The notes: a model not told the origin generated them from the letters alone. A stretch of 64,000 nt of DNA from Arthrobacter sp. NtRootA1 (GCF_019976975.1 NZ_AP024630.1:3348001-3412000); one strand, 5' to 3'. Counted from the first letter of the stretch, positions 15,055-24,432 are shown. Program-made: numbers and translations.

Positions 15055-15555
15055 TCAGTGCCGGCGGCGGCCTGATACGGCCCGGTGCCAGTATTCCGCT
15101 TCTGCACTTGTCAGAATCTCGTAGATCTCCTCGACCACGAACTTGCCCAAATAAGGGCGTTCCTCGGCGCTCAAAGTTCCCAGAGACACCAGTGCAGCCG
15201 ACAACAGCACATCGTCCTCAATCGAAGGCTCAACCCATTCCCGCACGCCATCATCGGCGAGGTCCTCCCAGACATATGGCGAGGTTGCTATGGCCTCCCT
15301 GACCGCGGCGAGTCGCATCCTTACGTCTCCGCTGCGGGACCGCGTGTAGAGACGGATCTGGTATTCATCCGAGGCCGGGGGCACAAGGGGTGCCCCGCCG
15401 GCTAACGGATGATGAGCAGCAATGACCTGGTAGCGGGCCCGGGCGGGGTGTCGGTCATGGAGGTCCTGGCGTATTTCCCTGATGCGGTGCCCGGGGCGCA
15501 ATGTTGCAATTCCAGGGGTGCGGTTGTCCCGCCTATTCGCGTTGTGTGGTGCCAT
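15055..15555 (-). CDS. Hypothetical protein (about 166 aa)
   Basis: Well-formed helical C-terminal half (RMRLAAVREAIATSPYVWEDLADD; ERPYLGKFVVEEIYEIL). The start is uncertain: ATG 15555 is used, but the frame is open to 15690 and none of the candidates has a strong ribosome binding site. The same-strand nuclease-like gene lies 60 bases downstream. No family recognised. Confidence 0.5.
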   Translation of the reverse strand: MAPHNANRRDNRTPGIATLRPGHRIREIRQDLHDRHPARARYQVIAAHHPLAGGAPLVPPASDEYQIRLYTRSRSGDVRMRLAAVREAIATSPYVWEDLADDGVREWVEPSIEDDVLLSAALVSLGTLSAEERPYLGKFVVEEIYEILTSAEAEYWHRAVSGRRRH

Positions 15556-15740
15556 GACCTGTCCCGACAATCGGCCGACGGAGCTCCCCTCCTCCATGGT
15601 AGGCCTGGCTCGGATGGAGGTTGAAGGACCATGGAATAAGGCGGCTGGGCATACCGGAACGAGCTTGATCGTCCCTGCGGTTTTCCACATACGCCAGGAC
15701 TCCCCTACCTGCAGTCGGCAACCGATGCTGCACTGGAGGC

Positions 15741-15842
15741 ATGCTCAGCTACGAAGACATCATTCTGCTCGGCGAGGAACGGGTCTTGGTCATCCAGGAA
15801 CACGAAGAGGGCCGTTGCTGGTGCGGCCAGACCTGGCAATGA
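15741..15842 (+). CDS. Possible small protein (33 aa)
   Basis: ATG CTC AGC TAC opens a 33-codon frame that ends GRCWCGQTWQ. It lies between two divergent genes in an otherwise empty 440-base gap. GGAGG is present but only two bases from the ATG. The tail has a CWC pair. Plausible but weak. Confidence 0.3.
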   Translation: MLSYEDIILLGEERVLVIQEHEEGRCWCGQTWQ

Positions 15843-15993
15843 CCACAGACATCCCGGTCGGGCACGCGGAGCCAGGGTGTCTTGGTTTGCGAAAACACAC
15901 ATATGACTTCTCATTGACGTAACCACCGGGTAGTGTCCAGCCCGGCATATCCCCAGCAAATGGACTATTGCCTGGCCGTCAAAAGGAGACCAA

Positions 15994-17235
15994 GTGCACC
16001 AGGACGAATACAAGACCCTCGTTGCTTTGCTTGCGGAGCGCAACAAATGGCGGGCTGCGTATTACAGGGCCTGCTTGCAGGACGTCGGCGACGATGATGA
16101 GGATCAGGCCAACAGCAAGGCCGAGGCCTACTACCGGATTCAGACCGCCGAACAGGACATTCAGTACCAGGCGGCGAAGATTCTGGGCGAGGACCAGAGA
16201 AGCAACCTGGACAGGTTGCTGGGTTATGACTTTGAGCAAAGCACTCCATGGAACGTGGGTGAATGGGCATCCGGGGACAACCCGGTAGAGGGCGGCCGTG
16301 TTCCCGTACTGCCGTATCTGCTGGCCGGCGACTTCGTGGATGCGTGCGGAACCGTTGTTGTGCGCTCAATCAGTGGGTTCCACTCCGGAGACGTGCTGAT
16401 GCGCAGCGGCTTCCATCCCCAGGCCTTCAGGTACCGCCATCCGGACAAGTACCTTGTGCCACACATGCTCTGGCAGCTGGGCACGGGCGAGTGGATCGGC
16501 ATCGACGGCGTGAGCGTGGGCTATGGCGGCCATGGCCCAGGCTATGCGGAAAAGGCACTCCGCAGTGCCGGCCTGTCGGAGCCCGTGGCAGCCCGCATCG
16601 TTGACTCCCGCTTCTGCGACGTCAGTGCCCTGGACACGGCCGACCCTGCATGGGACACCAGCGCCCGGTGGCCCGTGGAGCCCCGGCAGATGCCCGAGCT
16701 CAGGGAAGACGGCACTCTCGTCGTTCACACAGGTGAACGCCTTGACAGCCTGTCCACCTCCCACGGTCTCCGGTTGAAGGACAATGCCCCCGACCCGGAC
16801 GAAAGCGGCTTCTACCCGTCGACCCACGAGGTGGACAGCGTGACCGCATGGTTCAACTTCCTCGATCAGTCCCCCGAGGCGTTGCCCTCATGGGCCCGGG
16901 GCGAGCGGACCATCTCCTTCTTGTTGGATGACCATTCGGCCGGAGAGCACGGCTACGTCAAGGGTGCGAGCAGGAACGGCTCCAGAGTCCAGTCGTTCCC
17001 TTCCGTCGTGGTAGTGCAGGGAGCTGTCCAGGTATGGGGGCATTACTATCACCGGGATCAGCTTCGGCCGCTGGATCCCCAGGTCCGGGAACTCGCCGCA
17101 TCCGCCGGCTACACCGGCGAGGTCCCTTTTGTCGAAGGGGAGCCGTACACCTTTTTTGAAAAGGTCGGGAGGTTCTTCAAACCTGAGCGGGAGTACACCG
17201 GCGTCCGGACGGCGCTGGTCAAGGAAGCTGAGTGA
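15994..17235 (+). CDS. Hypothetical protein (413 aa)
   Basis: GTG start at 15994, preceded by AAAAGGAG. The first 70 residues are a charged helical segment (ERNKWRAAYYRACLQD); the remainder is a beta-rich globular domain with many Trp, Tyr and Gly (WQLGTGEWIGIDGVSVGYGGHGPGY). No membrane segment or catalytic motif recognised. Its stop overlaps the start of the following membrane gene by four bases, so the pair acts together, perhaps as a cytosolic protein with a membrane partner. Confidence 0.65.
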   Translation: MHQDEYKTLVALLAERNKWRAAYYRACLQDVGDDDEDQANSKAEAYYRIQTAEQDIQYQAAKILGEDQRSNLDRLLGYDFEQSTPWNVGEWASGDNPVEGGRVPVLPYLLAGDFVDACGTVVVRSISGFHSGDVLMRSGFHPQAFRYRHPDKYLVPHMLWQLGTGEWIGIDGVSVGYGGHGPGYAEKALRSAGLSEPVAARIVDSRFCDVSALDTADPAWDTSARWPVEPRQMPELREDGTLVVHTGERLDSLSTSHGLRLKDNAPDPDESGFYPSTHEVDSVTAWFNFLDQSPEALPSWARGERTISFLLDDHSAGEHGYVKGASRNGSRVQSFPSVVVVQGAVQVWGHYYHRDQLRPLDPQVRELAASAGYTGEVPFVEGEPYTFFEKVGRFFKPEREYTGVRTALVKEAE

Positions 17236-17624
17236 ACGGCCTCTTGGCCGCCTGGAAGGATCTCCGTTTCACGTACCTGACGTCGAGCCTTCTGCTGGCC
17301 CTGCCGTTTGCGCCGGCTGCCCTGGCCCAGGGGTTCCAGGCCGGACGGCGGACCGGAGCTGGTGTTCTTGCGGAATGGGTTCTGGGTGCGGTCGTGACGG
17401 TCCTGCATATAGGGCTGTTCCCCTTGGCGCGGGAACTTTACTTCAGGGCCACGGCCCCGATAGCGCGCGGATTGAGCGGGTTCATTCTCGCGGGGCCGCT
17501 CCTCATTGCTCACATGATCGGAAAAGTCCTCGTCTATATCGTCCTGAGCATACTGAGCATTCCTCTCGGCCTGCTTGGGCTCATCATTCTTGGTCTGAAG
17601 GCCCGAAGGCCTCGCAGCACCTGA
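17232..17624 (+). CDS. Membrane protein (130 aa)
   Basis: GTG start within the GTGA overlap with the preceding gene. Three or four membrane helices: about residues 17-33, 44-62, 80-98 and 100-120. A short basic tail ends the protein. Its coupled partner is the 413-aa hypothetical protein. A strong terminator follows 29 bases later. Confidence 0.65.
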   Translation: MNGLLAAWKDLRFTYLTSSLLLALPFAPAALAQGFQAGRRTGAGVLAEWVLGAVVTVLHIGLFPLARELYFRATAPIARGLSGFILAGPLLIAHMIGKVLVYIVLSILSIPLGLLGLIILGLKARRPRST

Positions 17625-17653
17625 ACCTTGCAAGGTTGACTGCCTGACAGCGA

Positions 17654-17692
17654 AGAACCCCACCCGGCTACAGCCGGGTGGGGTTCTTTTTT
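17654..17692 (+). terminator. Strong rho-independent terminator
   Basis: AAGAACCCCACCCGGCT pairs fully with its complement around a 2-base loop and is followed by a T-rich run. It ends the two-gene unit starting at 15994 and may also serve the convergent gene at 17705. Confidence 0.9.
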
Positions 17693-17704
17693 GTTTTGAT
17701 GCCG

Positions 17705-17872
17705 CTACGCTTCAGATCTCTCGGTGCGGATGACGATCGCGCGGGATTCTTCCGGGATTTTCTCCTTGGCCGCGGCCAGGGCCGTGTCATAGTTGGGACC
17801 CGTGGCAGTGACATAGGTCAGTCCGCCCTGGGCATCTTCAACGGTCAGCGTAATTTCCACAGGTTCGAGCAT
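17705..17872 (-). CDS. Small hypothetical protein (about 55 aa)
   Basis: ATG 17872 gives MLEPVEITLTVEDAQGG followed by a strand-helix-strand (TYVTATGPNYDTALAAAKEKI). The size and alternating beta-alpha-beta pattern resemble widespread actinobacterial small proteins of unknown function. No ribosome binding site is seen, and the frame is open to 17959, so the start is uncertain. Confidence 0.5.
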   Translation of the reverse strand: MLEPVEITLTVEDAQGGLTYVTATGPNYDTALAAAKEKIPEESRAIVIRTERSEA

Positions 17873-18064
17873 AATGCCGGCGTGGTTTCCATCGCGCCCA
17901 GGTCGAACCATTTGTGGGGCGGCCCCGGCATCGGGGCCGAATGACCCGGGGCCGCTCACTTTAGGGGGACACGCGATCAGGCGCTGACCGGGTGACGCAG
18001 ATGACTCTACCTCTCTGCTTGACCTCTCCGCAAAGGTCTGTCACAAGTCATTGCTCAATCATTC

Positions 18065-18092
18065 GTGACAGGCATTCGAATGACGTTAGGAT
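18065..18092 (+). promoter_or_regulatory. Promoter of the relaxosome-accessory operon
   Basis: GTGACA (18065-18070), 16-bp spacer, TAGGAT (18087-18092): a good actinobacterial SigA-type promoter. The spacer contains ATTCGA. The start codon is at 18133 with CAGGAGAGG. The 18001-18130 region is also a reasonable place for an oriT, but no convincing nic-site inverted repeat was seen. Confidence 0.6.
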
Positions 18093-18132
18093 GGACTCGT
18101 ACATCAGTCGAATATGACAGGAGAGGCCAGAC

Positions 18133-18543
18133 ATGACCGTCGTCGACGAGCCGAAGGCTGCGCCTCCCGCTGCGCGGGTTGCGACCAGGTCCGGTGGACC
18201 GAGCACCGACCAGAACGGCAGCGACCGCAGGGAGCGGGTCTTTACCCGCCTGTCCTCGGACGAGAAGCAGCGGGCGGAGTACTGGGCGCAGCGGCGCGGC
18301 TACCCCTCAGCCAACGAGTACTACGCCGAGGCGATCGCCGAGAAGATCCGGCGCGAGAATCTCGACTTCGACATCCCTGATCTGCTCACCGCGCGCATCA
18401 ACCAGGTCGTCGACGAGCTCAAGGCGCTTTCGACGAACAACGCCAACCTCGAGCGGGTCGTGACCATGGGCTTCGATTCCCTGCTCGGGCTGACCAGGGG
18501 CGACAACTATCTGCTGGACGAGGAGAACGGGGAGCTGACGTGA
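18133..18543 (+). CDS. Ribbon-helix-helix / MobC-like relaxosome accessory protein
   Basis: A 136-aa protein. Residues 35-75 (ERVFTRLSSDEKQRAEYWAQRR, then GYPSANEYYAEAIAEKI) fit an RHH DNA-binding fold with an N-terminal beta ribbon, as in MobC and plasmid accessory proteins. The C-terminal half is helical (LLTARINQVVDELKALSTNNANLERVV). CAGGAGAGG supports ATG 18133. It probably binds oriT and recruits the relaxase, which is not in the window. The stop overlaps the GTG of the next gene. Confidence 0.65.
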   Translation: MTVVDEPKAAPPAARVATRSGGPSTDQNGSDRRERVFTRLSSDEKQRAEYWAQRRGYPSANEYYAEAIAEKIRRENLDFDIPDLLTARINQVVDELKALSTNNANLERVVTMGFDSLLGLTRGDNYLLDEENGELT

Positions 18544-19577
18544 GCCAGGGTCTGAACGAGATCATGCCGTCCACCGACGAGCTGATGGACGTCGATACGT
18601 CCTTCCTCGATGCGTACCGGACCGGCGGGAGCGAGGGCCTGAAGCGGGCCCAGGAACGGGCACAGCCGGCGGAGCCGGAGCAGGACACGCCGGAGAAGGA
18701 TGAGGCCCCGCAGCAGAGCGCCGAGAACCTTGACCGGGACACCGGTGCCGGACAGCGGGGAGGCTCGGGAGCAGGCAGCGCCACTCCCCCGGCCCAGAGC
18801 GACGCGGTCGCCGTGGACACAGCAGCAATGCCGCAGGTGCACGACGACGTTGACGCCGAAGCGCACCCCGCGGCCCTCCCGGTGTCGCCGCCGGAAGATG
18901 CCAACCTCATCCCGCCCGTCCCGCTCCAGCACACCGACCATCAGGAGGCCGTGCAGTCTGCGGCGGCCAGGGGCGGCTCCGGCGGAGGTGACGAAGGCAG
19001 CGAGTCGTTGCCACAGAGCGGCTTCCGGCTCGAGGGCGTGAAGAGCCAGCCTGCCGTCCGGGCCGTGCCCGAGGCCATCGTCGGTGCGCTGCGGGAGCAG
19101 CTGCGCTCAGCGGCCGTCCGTGAGCTCGGTGTCGGCGACACGGCAGCCCGCGAGTTCGCCGAGCGGTTGAGCCAGGCAAGCCTGGTCACGGCCTTTCTGC
19201 TGGCCCAGCTCGACCTTGGACTGGCGACCGATGCCGCCACCCGGCGCGCGGCGCAGCTGTTCCGCTCCCGTGATCCGCTGCTGGGCAGTATCGCGGCGCG
19301 CATGGAAGCCCTGGAACGGAGGGGCCGTGAGCAGACCGAGGGCCTGGCCGCGCTGCACGGGCAGCTGGGTGAGGTAAAGGAGACCAGCGCGGCGATCGAG
19401 CAGGCACTCGCGTACTCGATCGCGGACCGCACGAGCAACTTCCTGCGCGGATCGCACAACATCCACGAAGCACCGATCACGCACAAGGACGCGGTCTTCG
19501 TCCGCGACCGGGTGCGGGAGGCGACGAAGAAGCAGGCGAAGCTCGAGCGCGAGCGGGAAGGGCGGCCGATCCGATGA
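18540..19577 (+). CDS. Hypothetical mobilisation-associated protein (345 aa)
   Basis: GTG 18540 overlaps the RHH gene's stop (GTGA). Residues about 35-165 are a disordered Glu/Gln/Pro/Ala linker. From about 170 the protein is helical (FAERLSQASLVTAFLLAQLDLGL; RAAQLFRSRDPLLGSIAARMEALERR), ending with a Lys/Arg-rich coiled coil. Coupling to the RHH gene suggests a relaxosome or coupling-protein adaptor. No relaxase His triad is present. Family unknown. Confidence 0.6.
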   Translation: MSQGLNEIMPSTDELMDVDTSFLDAYRTGGSEGLKRAQERAQPAEPEQDTPEKDEAPQQSAENLDRDTGAGQRGGSGAGSATPPAQSDAVAVDTAAMPQVHDDVDAEAHPAALPVSPPEDANLIPPVPLQHTDHQEAVQSAAARGGSGGGDEGSESLPQSGFRLEGVKSQPAVRAVPEAIVGALREQLRSAAVRELGVGDTAAREFAERLSQASLVTAFLLAQLDLGLATDAATRRAAQLFRSRDPLLGSIAARMEALERRGREQTEGLAALHGQLGEVKETSAAIEQALAYSIADRTSNFLRGSHNIHEAPITHKDAVFVRDRVREATKKQAKLEREREGRPIR

Positions 19578-19694
19578 GCGCCGTGACGCACTGGGATACA
19601 GCGAACGGTCCTGGGGTGCGTCTCCGCGAACCGTAAAAAGGGCTTGTGACGGGACAATTTGTCGAATCGGTGAACTTTGCCCGACGATCAGGGC

Positions 19695-21125
19695 ATGGAA
19701 ACTGCTCCCGGGTCCGATCCGAACTTCAGCCGCGTCGGAGCAATCGCGCTCGACACAAACATCTTCGCCGAAGCGCCCGGCATGGAAACACTGAGGTCTC
19801 TTTGTTCCCGCGCTGATAAGCACGGGCGCATTGAAATCTGGGTAACGGACACCGTTATCTGGGAATGGGGCCAGCACCTACACGCCCACCACGTATCACT
19901 CCGGGCTGCGACAAAGAAGCTTCACAGTGCCGGGTTTTCGGTGGAGGTCCCGGATGAAAAGACAGCCAAAGACATCGCGCTGGACCTGAGCGGGGTCATC
20001 ACATCCTTGGGGTCCAGCATCCGTATCCTCAGTACCGCAGATTTTGCCCATGAAGCTCTTCGTGACCAGATCCTGCTGGAAGGACCGGCCAAACGAAAGA
20101 GTGAGGTAAAAACCGGCACAGCCGACAGTGCTCACCTCCGGGCGTACATCCATGAGGGGCGAAGTCGGGACCTGGAGTATGTAGTTGTCTCGGCAGATAA
20201 GGACACCCGCACCGCCTATCAGCAGTGGCTCGGGACCGAAGGTCCCCACATCTTCAGCGATCTCAGGAGGGCCACCGAAAAGATATTTGGTTCAGTTCCA
20301 AGTGATGCCGACGGGCTCAGCTTGGCTCTGCGGCTTGCCTACGAGGGCAATGTTCTGTTGCGGGACGTCACGATCAGCGAAGGGAATATGGGTGACTGGG
20401 AGGATCTGGTGCCCGACGATATTTCCTCCCTTTCGTTCGACGTCGATGCCGCCTCGGCCAAACTCGTCGGCCTCAACCACACCAAGCAGGACGCCACTGC
20501 ATTGACGTTCACGGCCTTCTATCTTGCGGAGGTGAGGATCGCAGGCCTTCTGGAATCTCATTGGAGCCGTGGAAGCACCAGGACGCAGGAAGCAACTGTT
20601 CCAAGGGCCCTTCTGCGAGCGGATATTTCCCTGCCCGCCGGGTCCACGTCAGCTGAGGATGCGCTGGTGACAAATTGCTATGTCGATGCAGGTGGAAGTG
20701 GCTGGAGGGAGCAAAGTGACGCGCTGGACAACGTCATGGATGCTCTTACTCTGGTCCCGGGGGTCACCGTCGAACTTGATGGTCTGGCGTCTTGGCCGGA
20801 ACAGAGGAGGAGTCAATCCTCCAATCTGCTGGTAGACGTTGCCGGGGTCCCCTTGGATCTCACCATTTACGGCAGTTACTTCGGCAACTGGGAGTTGACG
20901 GCTTCGTATGGCGAGCGGAAGGTCATGCTGAAATGCGACGACCTTGGGGTTGGCTTTACCGATCCGGAAGGCGACGGCATCCCCGAGTACTACGACATCA
21001 CTGCATTCGGCAGCGAAGCGTGGTCAGGGAACGCGGAGTTCGCAATCAATGAAATGCTGTTTGAGGCCCGACGCGCAGAGTTGACAGGCAGTGCCAACGA
21101 TACTGAAGAAGAATCGCTGCAGTGA
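19695..21125 (+). CDS. Large PIN-domain protein (476 aa)
   Basis: The N-terminal 190 residues form a PIN-like ribonuclease fold: IALDTNIFAEAPG (first Asp), DTVIWEWGQH (Glu), TADSAHLRAYI (Asp) and VVSADKDTR (last Asp), similar to DUF4935-type PIN proteins. The C-terminal 270 residues are an unrecognised beta-rich region. No small antitoxin lies beside it. ATG 19695 is preferred; a TTG at 19677 is possible. Codon use is less GC-rich than the flanking transfer genes, and the gene sits between the mobilisation pair and the topoisomerase with its own terminator, so it looks like inserted cargo. Confidence 0.65.
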   Translation: METAPGSDPNFSRVGAIALDTNIFAEAPGMETLRSLCSRADKHGRIEIWVTDTVIWEWGQHLHAHHVSLRAATKKLHSAGFSVEVPDEKTAKDIALDLSGVITSLGSSIRILSTADFAHEALRDQILLEGPAKRKSEVKTGTADSAHLRAYIHEGRSRDLEYVVVSADKDTRTAYQQWLGTEGPHIFSDLRRATEKIFGSVPSDADGLSLALRLAYEGNVLLRDVTISEGNMGDWEDLVPDDISSLSFDVDAASAKLVGLNHTKQDATALTFTAFYLAEVRIAGLLESHWSRGSTRTQEATVPRALLRADISLPAGSTSAEDALVTNCYVDAGGSGWREQSDALDNVMDALTLVPGVTVELDGLASWPEQRRSQSSNLLVDVAGVPLDLTIYGSYFGNWELTASYGERKVMLKCDDLGVGFTDPEGDGIPEYYDITAFGSEAWSGNAEFAINEMLFEARRAELTGSANDTEEESLQ

Positions 21126-21211
21126 ATGCGGCTCTCCGGCGCGTCGGAATGGCGAAACCGGCCGTCCCGTGAACCTGGGCCGCTGACCTGCGCCCCTCTG
21201 TAGTCGAACCC

Positions 21212-21247
21212 ATCAGCCCGGTGCCATCAGGCAACGGGCTGATTTCA
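21212..21247 (+). terminator. Terminator between convergent genes
   Basis: ATCAGCCCG at 21212-21220 pairs with CGGGCTGAT at 21235-21243, followed by a short T-rich stretch. It ends the PIN gene and may serve the convergent gene at 21283. Confidence 0.8.
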
Positions 21248-21282
21248 TTCTAGAGGCCGCAGGAGGCCCACGGCCGGCGGAG

Positions 21283-21774
21283 CTAGGACCGGACGGCAAG
21301 CCGGCCTTCCTTCATGTCGTCGCGCAGCTGCGACAGCATGTACCAGTGCGCACCCTTGGGCTTGAGTGAGATGTAGTGCTCGTGCTGCTTGCCATCCTGC
21401 TCCCAATCCAGGACCATCTCCGGACGGCGCAGCAGGCCCTGGTATTCGTCGACGTCGGCACGGATTTCCACGCGCACACGTTCGTCCGCAGGTGGCACCA
21501 GCAGCACCGCGACGTCGCCCTCGTAGCTCAGTGAGACTTCCTGGGCGAGGAGCCGCCGTACGTCGGCCGTGCAGATCTCTCCGCGGGCGACGTCGAAGAC
21601 GTTCTTGCCGTGCGTGGCGCTCTCCCAGGCGTCGATGCACTCGATCAGCATCGAGCACCCCTGGGCGATACGGATGATGTCCGCCTCGTCCGGCGGCCAG
21701 CTGCCCTCCTGCATCTCGATGAGCATGCTGCTGAAGTCCTGTGGTGTGCGCAGGAAAGCGTGGTCGAGGGCCAT
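21283..21774 (-). CDS. Hypothetical protein (163 aa)
   Basis: ATG 21774 has AGGAG at good spacing. The protein has a helical N-terminal half with Trp/Met/Cys (SMLIECIDAWESA) and a beta-rich half (VSLSYEGDVAVLLVPP; RVEIRADVDEY). It is divergent from the topoisomerase gene, sharing the 21775-22014 control region. No family recognised. Confidence 0.6.
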   Translation of the reverse strand: MALDHAFLRTPQDFSSMLIEMQEGSWPPDEADIIRIAQGCSMLIECIDAWESATHGKNVFDVARGEICTADVRRLLAQEVSLSYEGDVAVLLVPPADERVRVEIRADVDEYQGLLRRPEMVLDWEQDGKQHEHYISLKPKGAHWYMLSQLRDDMKEGRLAVRS

Positions 21775-21900
21775 GGGATTCGTGCTCCTGGGTCGGGCGT
21801 GAGCGGGTGGCGACTCTATAGACGTTACCTCGATCCGGGGTCGCCGTGAATGATCCAGGCCCTCTCTGACGGGCGTGCCGGCGCGGGTCTCGCCGCTCCC

Positions 21901-21960
21901 ACTTGACTCGCTATGCGACTTGCTCAGACTCGCCATTCGACTCGTTCTGTCGATAGACTT
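21901..21960 (+). promoter_or_regulatory. Promoter island with repeated GACTCG/ATTCGA elements
   Basis: GACTCG or close variants occur four times, with ATTCGA at 21935-21940 and GATAGACT at 21952-21959 (TAGACT as -10). A TTTATGAGTC direct repeat follows, before ATG 22015. The island lies between divergent genes and is the clearest case of the shared motif set. Confidence 0.55.
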
Positions 21961-22014
21961 GTGACTGATTTATGAGTCGACTGGTTTATGAGTCACCGAC
22001 GAAAGGGAGTCAAG

Positions 22015-24432
22015 ATGGTTGTCGGGATCCTCACCGAGAAGCCGAGCGCGGCGCGGCACTTCGCTGCATCCCTCGGCGGCATGAACGGCACGTACAACGG
22101 GGAGCAGTTCGTCATCGCCCACGCCCGGGGGCACCTGTACGAGTTCGTCGATCCGCACCGGATGGTGGCGGATCCGGACGTGGCCGGGAAGTACCGGACC
22201 TGGGACCTGGGCAACCTGCCCTGGGACCCTCAGCAGCTGGACTGGAGCCTGGAGGTGATCAAGAACGCGAGCTCTGTCGCCCAGGACGTGAAGCGGACCC
22301 TGGGCAAGTGCGACGAGATCGTGATCGCCACCGACCTCGACCCCACGGGCGAGGGCGGTATGATCGCGGTCAATGCCTTCCTCGAGTTGGGGCTGAAGCC
22401 GGGCAAGTGGTCGCGCATGTACTTCACTGATGAGGCTCCGGCCTCGCTGCAGAAGGCCTTCGCCGCGCGCAAGGTCATTCCGTCGCTCCTGGACTTCGAC
22501 GAGTACCGCAAGGCGCGCTACCGCTCACAGTTCGACCTGCTCTCGATGCAGTTCACCCGCATCGCCACGAACATGGCGCGCCAGTCCGGGCAGGACACGG
22601 TGCTGCGCCAGGGCCGGCTGAAGTCGGCGATGGTCAAGCTCGTCGGCGACCAGCTGAAGGCATACAACGACTACGTCAAGAAGCCGTTCTTCCAGAACCG
22701 GTTCCGTGACGAGAACGACGTGATGTACACGAACCCGGAGGAGCCGCGGTTCGACCAGAAGGACCAGGTGCCGAACCAGTACGGCCCCTCCCCCGTTGTG
22801 CTCGACGGCAAGGCGACGAAGCAGACCGCGCCACCGAAGCTGCTGGACCTGGCCGCACTGTCCTCGCTCCTGGTGGGCAAGGGGATCAAGGCCCAGCTCG
22901 TGCTTTCGACCTACCAGTCCATGTACGAGGCCCAGGCCGTCAGCTACCCGCGCACTGCCGACGTGACGATCACGCCCGAGCAGTTCGACGAGCTCGCGCC
23001 CCTGGTGGACAAGATTGCCGGGGTCGTGGGTGTGGACGTGAAGCTCCTGACGCACCGCCAGCCGCGCAAGACGCACGTCAAGCCCCAGGGCGCGCACGGT
23101 GCGAACCGGCCGGGCCCGAAGGTGCCCGCTTCGCTGGACGATGTCGAGCAGCGCTTCGGCAAGGCCGGCCGCCTGATCTACGAGACGCTGGGCAAGAACT
23201 ACCTGGCGATGATCGCCGAGGACTACATCTACGAGCAGCAGAAGGGCCACGTCAAGGACTACCCGGACTTCGTGGGCATCGCCAACGTCCCGCTGTCGGC
23301 GGGCTGGAAGGCGGTGTTCGATCCGGACGCCGGCGACGACACCGCCGAGGGTGACGAGAACGAGTCGGCCAAGGGCCTGGGCACCAACGCTAAGCCCTTC
23401 GTCTTCGAGGGTGCGAACAAGCGCCCCGAGCACCCGAGCATGAAGTGGCTGATGAAGCAGCTGGAGAAGCGCGACGTGGGTACGGGTGCCACCCGGACCT
23501 CGACGTACTCCGAGGTGACCTCGACGAAGACGAAGTACCCGCTGCTGTTGGAGAAGGGCCGCAAGCTCACCCTCGCCGAGGCCGGGGACATGAGCTGGCG
23601 GCTCCTGCCGGGGACCCGGATCGGCGATCTGGCGCTGACCGAGAAGGTCTATGCCGATATGAAGGAGATTGCCGCGGGCACCGGCCCGAGCGCAGAGGAC
23701 CGCCTCGCGGTCGTGGCCGACTGGGTGCGCGAGGACATCGTGACCATGCAGAAGAACGCCGCGACGATGCGCTCCGCACTGGGGCTCAAGGAGGAGGCCG
23801 TCACCCGGAAGGAGCGGGCGCAGGGCACCTGGGCCAAGACGGGCAAGGATGTGGTGTTCGCGCGTGAGTGGGGCGGCCACCGCTTCACCGACGACGAGGT
23901 CGCCCGGCTGCTGGCCGGGGAGACGATCGAGTTTTCGGCGAAGAGCACCACGGGCAAGGCCTACGAGGTCTTCGGCGAGCTTGACGAGGGCACCTTCAAG
24001 GGCCGGAAGTTCGTCGGGTTCCAGAAGCTAGGCTTCGGCCGGCGCGATGCCAGCGGCAACGCGCTGCCGCCGGCGTCCTGGTGCCACTACACCTTTACGC
24101 CCGAGGAGATCGACCGCCTCATGGCTGGCGAGGGCGTCGAGTCCAGCGACTTCGTCTCAAAGAAGGGCAACCGCTTCCAGTGCAAGGTCTTCTTCCGCGA
24201 GGAGAAGAAGGGTGAGGGTAAGAAGATCGTGCCTGACTTCGAGGCCTCACTGGACTCCCCGCCGAAGAGCTGGTGCGGGGTTGCCTTCACCGACGATCAG
24301 CTCGCGGCACTGGCCGCGGGCAAGACGATCAAGGGTACGGGCTTCACCTCGAGCAAGGGAAAGAAGTTCGACGCGACCTTGGCCTGGAAGGACGAGGGCG
24401 GCAAGAGGAAGCTCGTCCCCTCCTTCGGCTGA
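22015..24432 (+). CDS. Type IA DNA topoisomerase (topoisomerase III-like, plasmid transfer type)
   Basis: An 805-aa enzyme that relaxes or decatenates DNA by a covalent 5'-tyrosyl intermediate. The Toprim domain is at residues 1-140 (ILTEKPSAARHF; ATDLDPTGEGG supplies the D-x-D and Glu, with Pro in place of the usual Arg). The active-site Tyr sits in AVSYPRTADVTI near residue 310. From about 620 there are three C-terminal topoisomerase repeats, each beginning FTD/FTP and holding a Lys/Gly-rich loop. ATG 22015 has AAGGGAG and is preferred over 21988. It precedes the transfer genes and may resolve plasmid intermediates. Confidence 0.9.
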   Translation: MVVGILTEKPSAARHFAASLGGMNGTYNGEQFVIAHARGHLYEFVDPHRMVADPDVAGKYRTWDLGNLPWDPQQLDWSLEVIKNASSVAQDVKRTLGKCDEIVIATDLDPTGEGGMIAVNAFLELGLKPGKWSRMYFTDEAPASLQKAFAARKVIPSLLDFDEYRKARYRSQFDLLSMQFTRIATNMARQSGQDTVLRQGRLKSAMVKLVGDQLKAYNDYVKKPFFQNRFRDENDVMYTNPEEPRFDQKDQVPNQYGPSPVVLDGKATKQTAPPKLLDLAALSSLLVGKGIKAQLVLSTYQSMYEAQAVSYPRTADVTITPEQFDELAPLVDKIAGVVGVDVKLLTHRQPRKTHVKPQGAHGANRPGPKVPASLDDVEQRFGKAGRLIYETLGKNYLAMIAEDYIYEQQKGHVKDYPDFVGIANVPLSAGWKAVFDPDAGDDTAEGDENESAKGLGTNAKPFVFEGANKRPEHPSMKWLMKQLEKRDVGTGATRTSTYSEVTSTKTKYPLLLEKGRKLTLAEAGDMSWRLLPGTRIGDLALTEKVYADMKEIAAGTGPSAEDRLAVVADWVREDIVTMQKNAATMRSALGLKEEAVTRKERAQGTWAKTGKDVVFAREWGGHRFTDDEVARLLAGETIEFSAKSTTGKAYEVFGELDEGTFKGRKFVGFQKLGFGRRDASGNALPPASWCHYTFTPEEIDRLMAGEGVESSDFVSKKGNRFQCKVFFREEKKGEGKKIVPDFEASLDSPPKSWCGVAFTDDQLAALAAGKTIKGTGFTSSKGKKFDATLAWKDEGGKRKLVPSFG

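Noticed and set aside
18001..18130. Possible oriT near the RHH gene
   Set aside because: Only 5-bp imperfect repeats (GACCT...AGGTC) were seen; no nic-like motif that I recognise, and no relaxase in the window to support it.
22525..23880. A 451-aa minus-strand frame opposite the topoisomerase
   Set aside because: It is a shadow of the high-GC topoisomerase gene: composition is His/Arg/Leu/Gly-rich without motifs, and the plus strand has clear catalytic residues.
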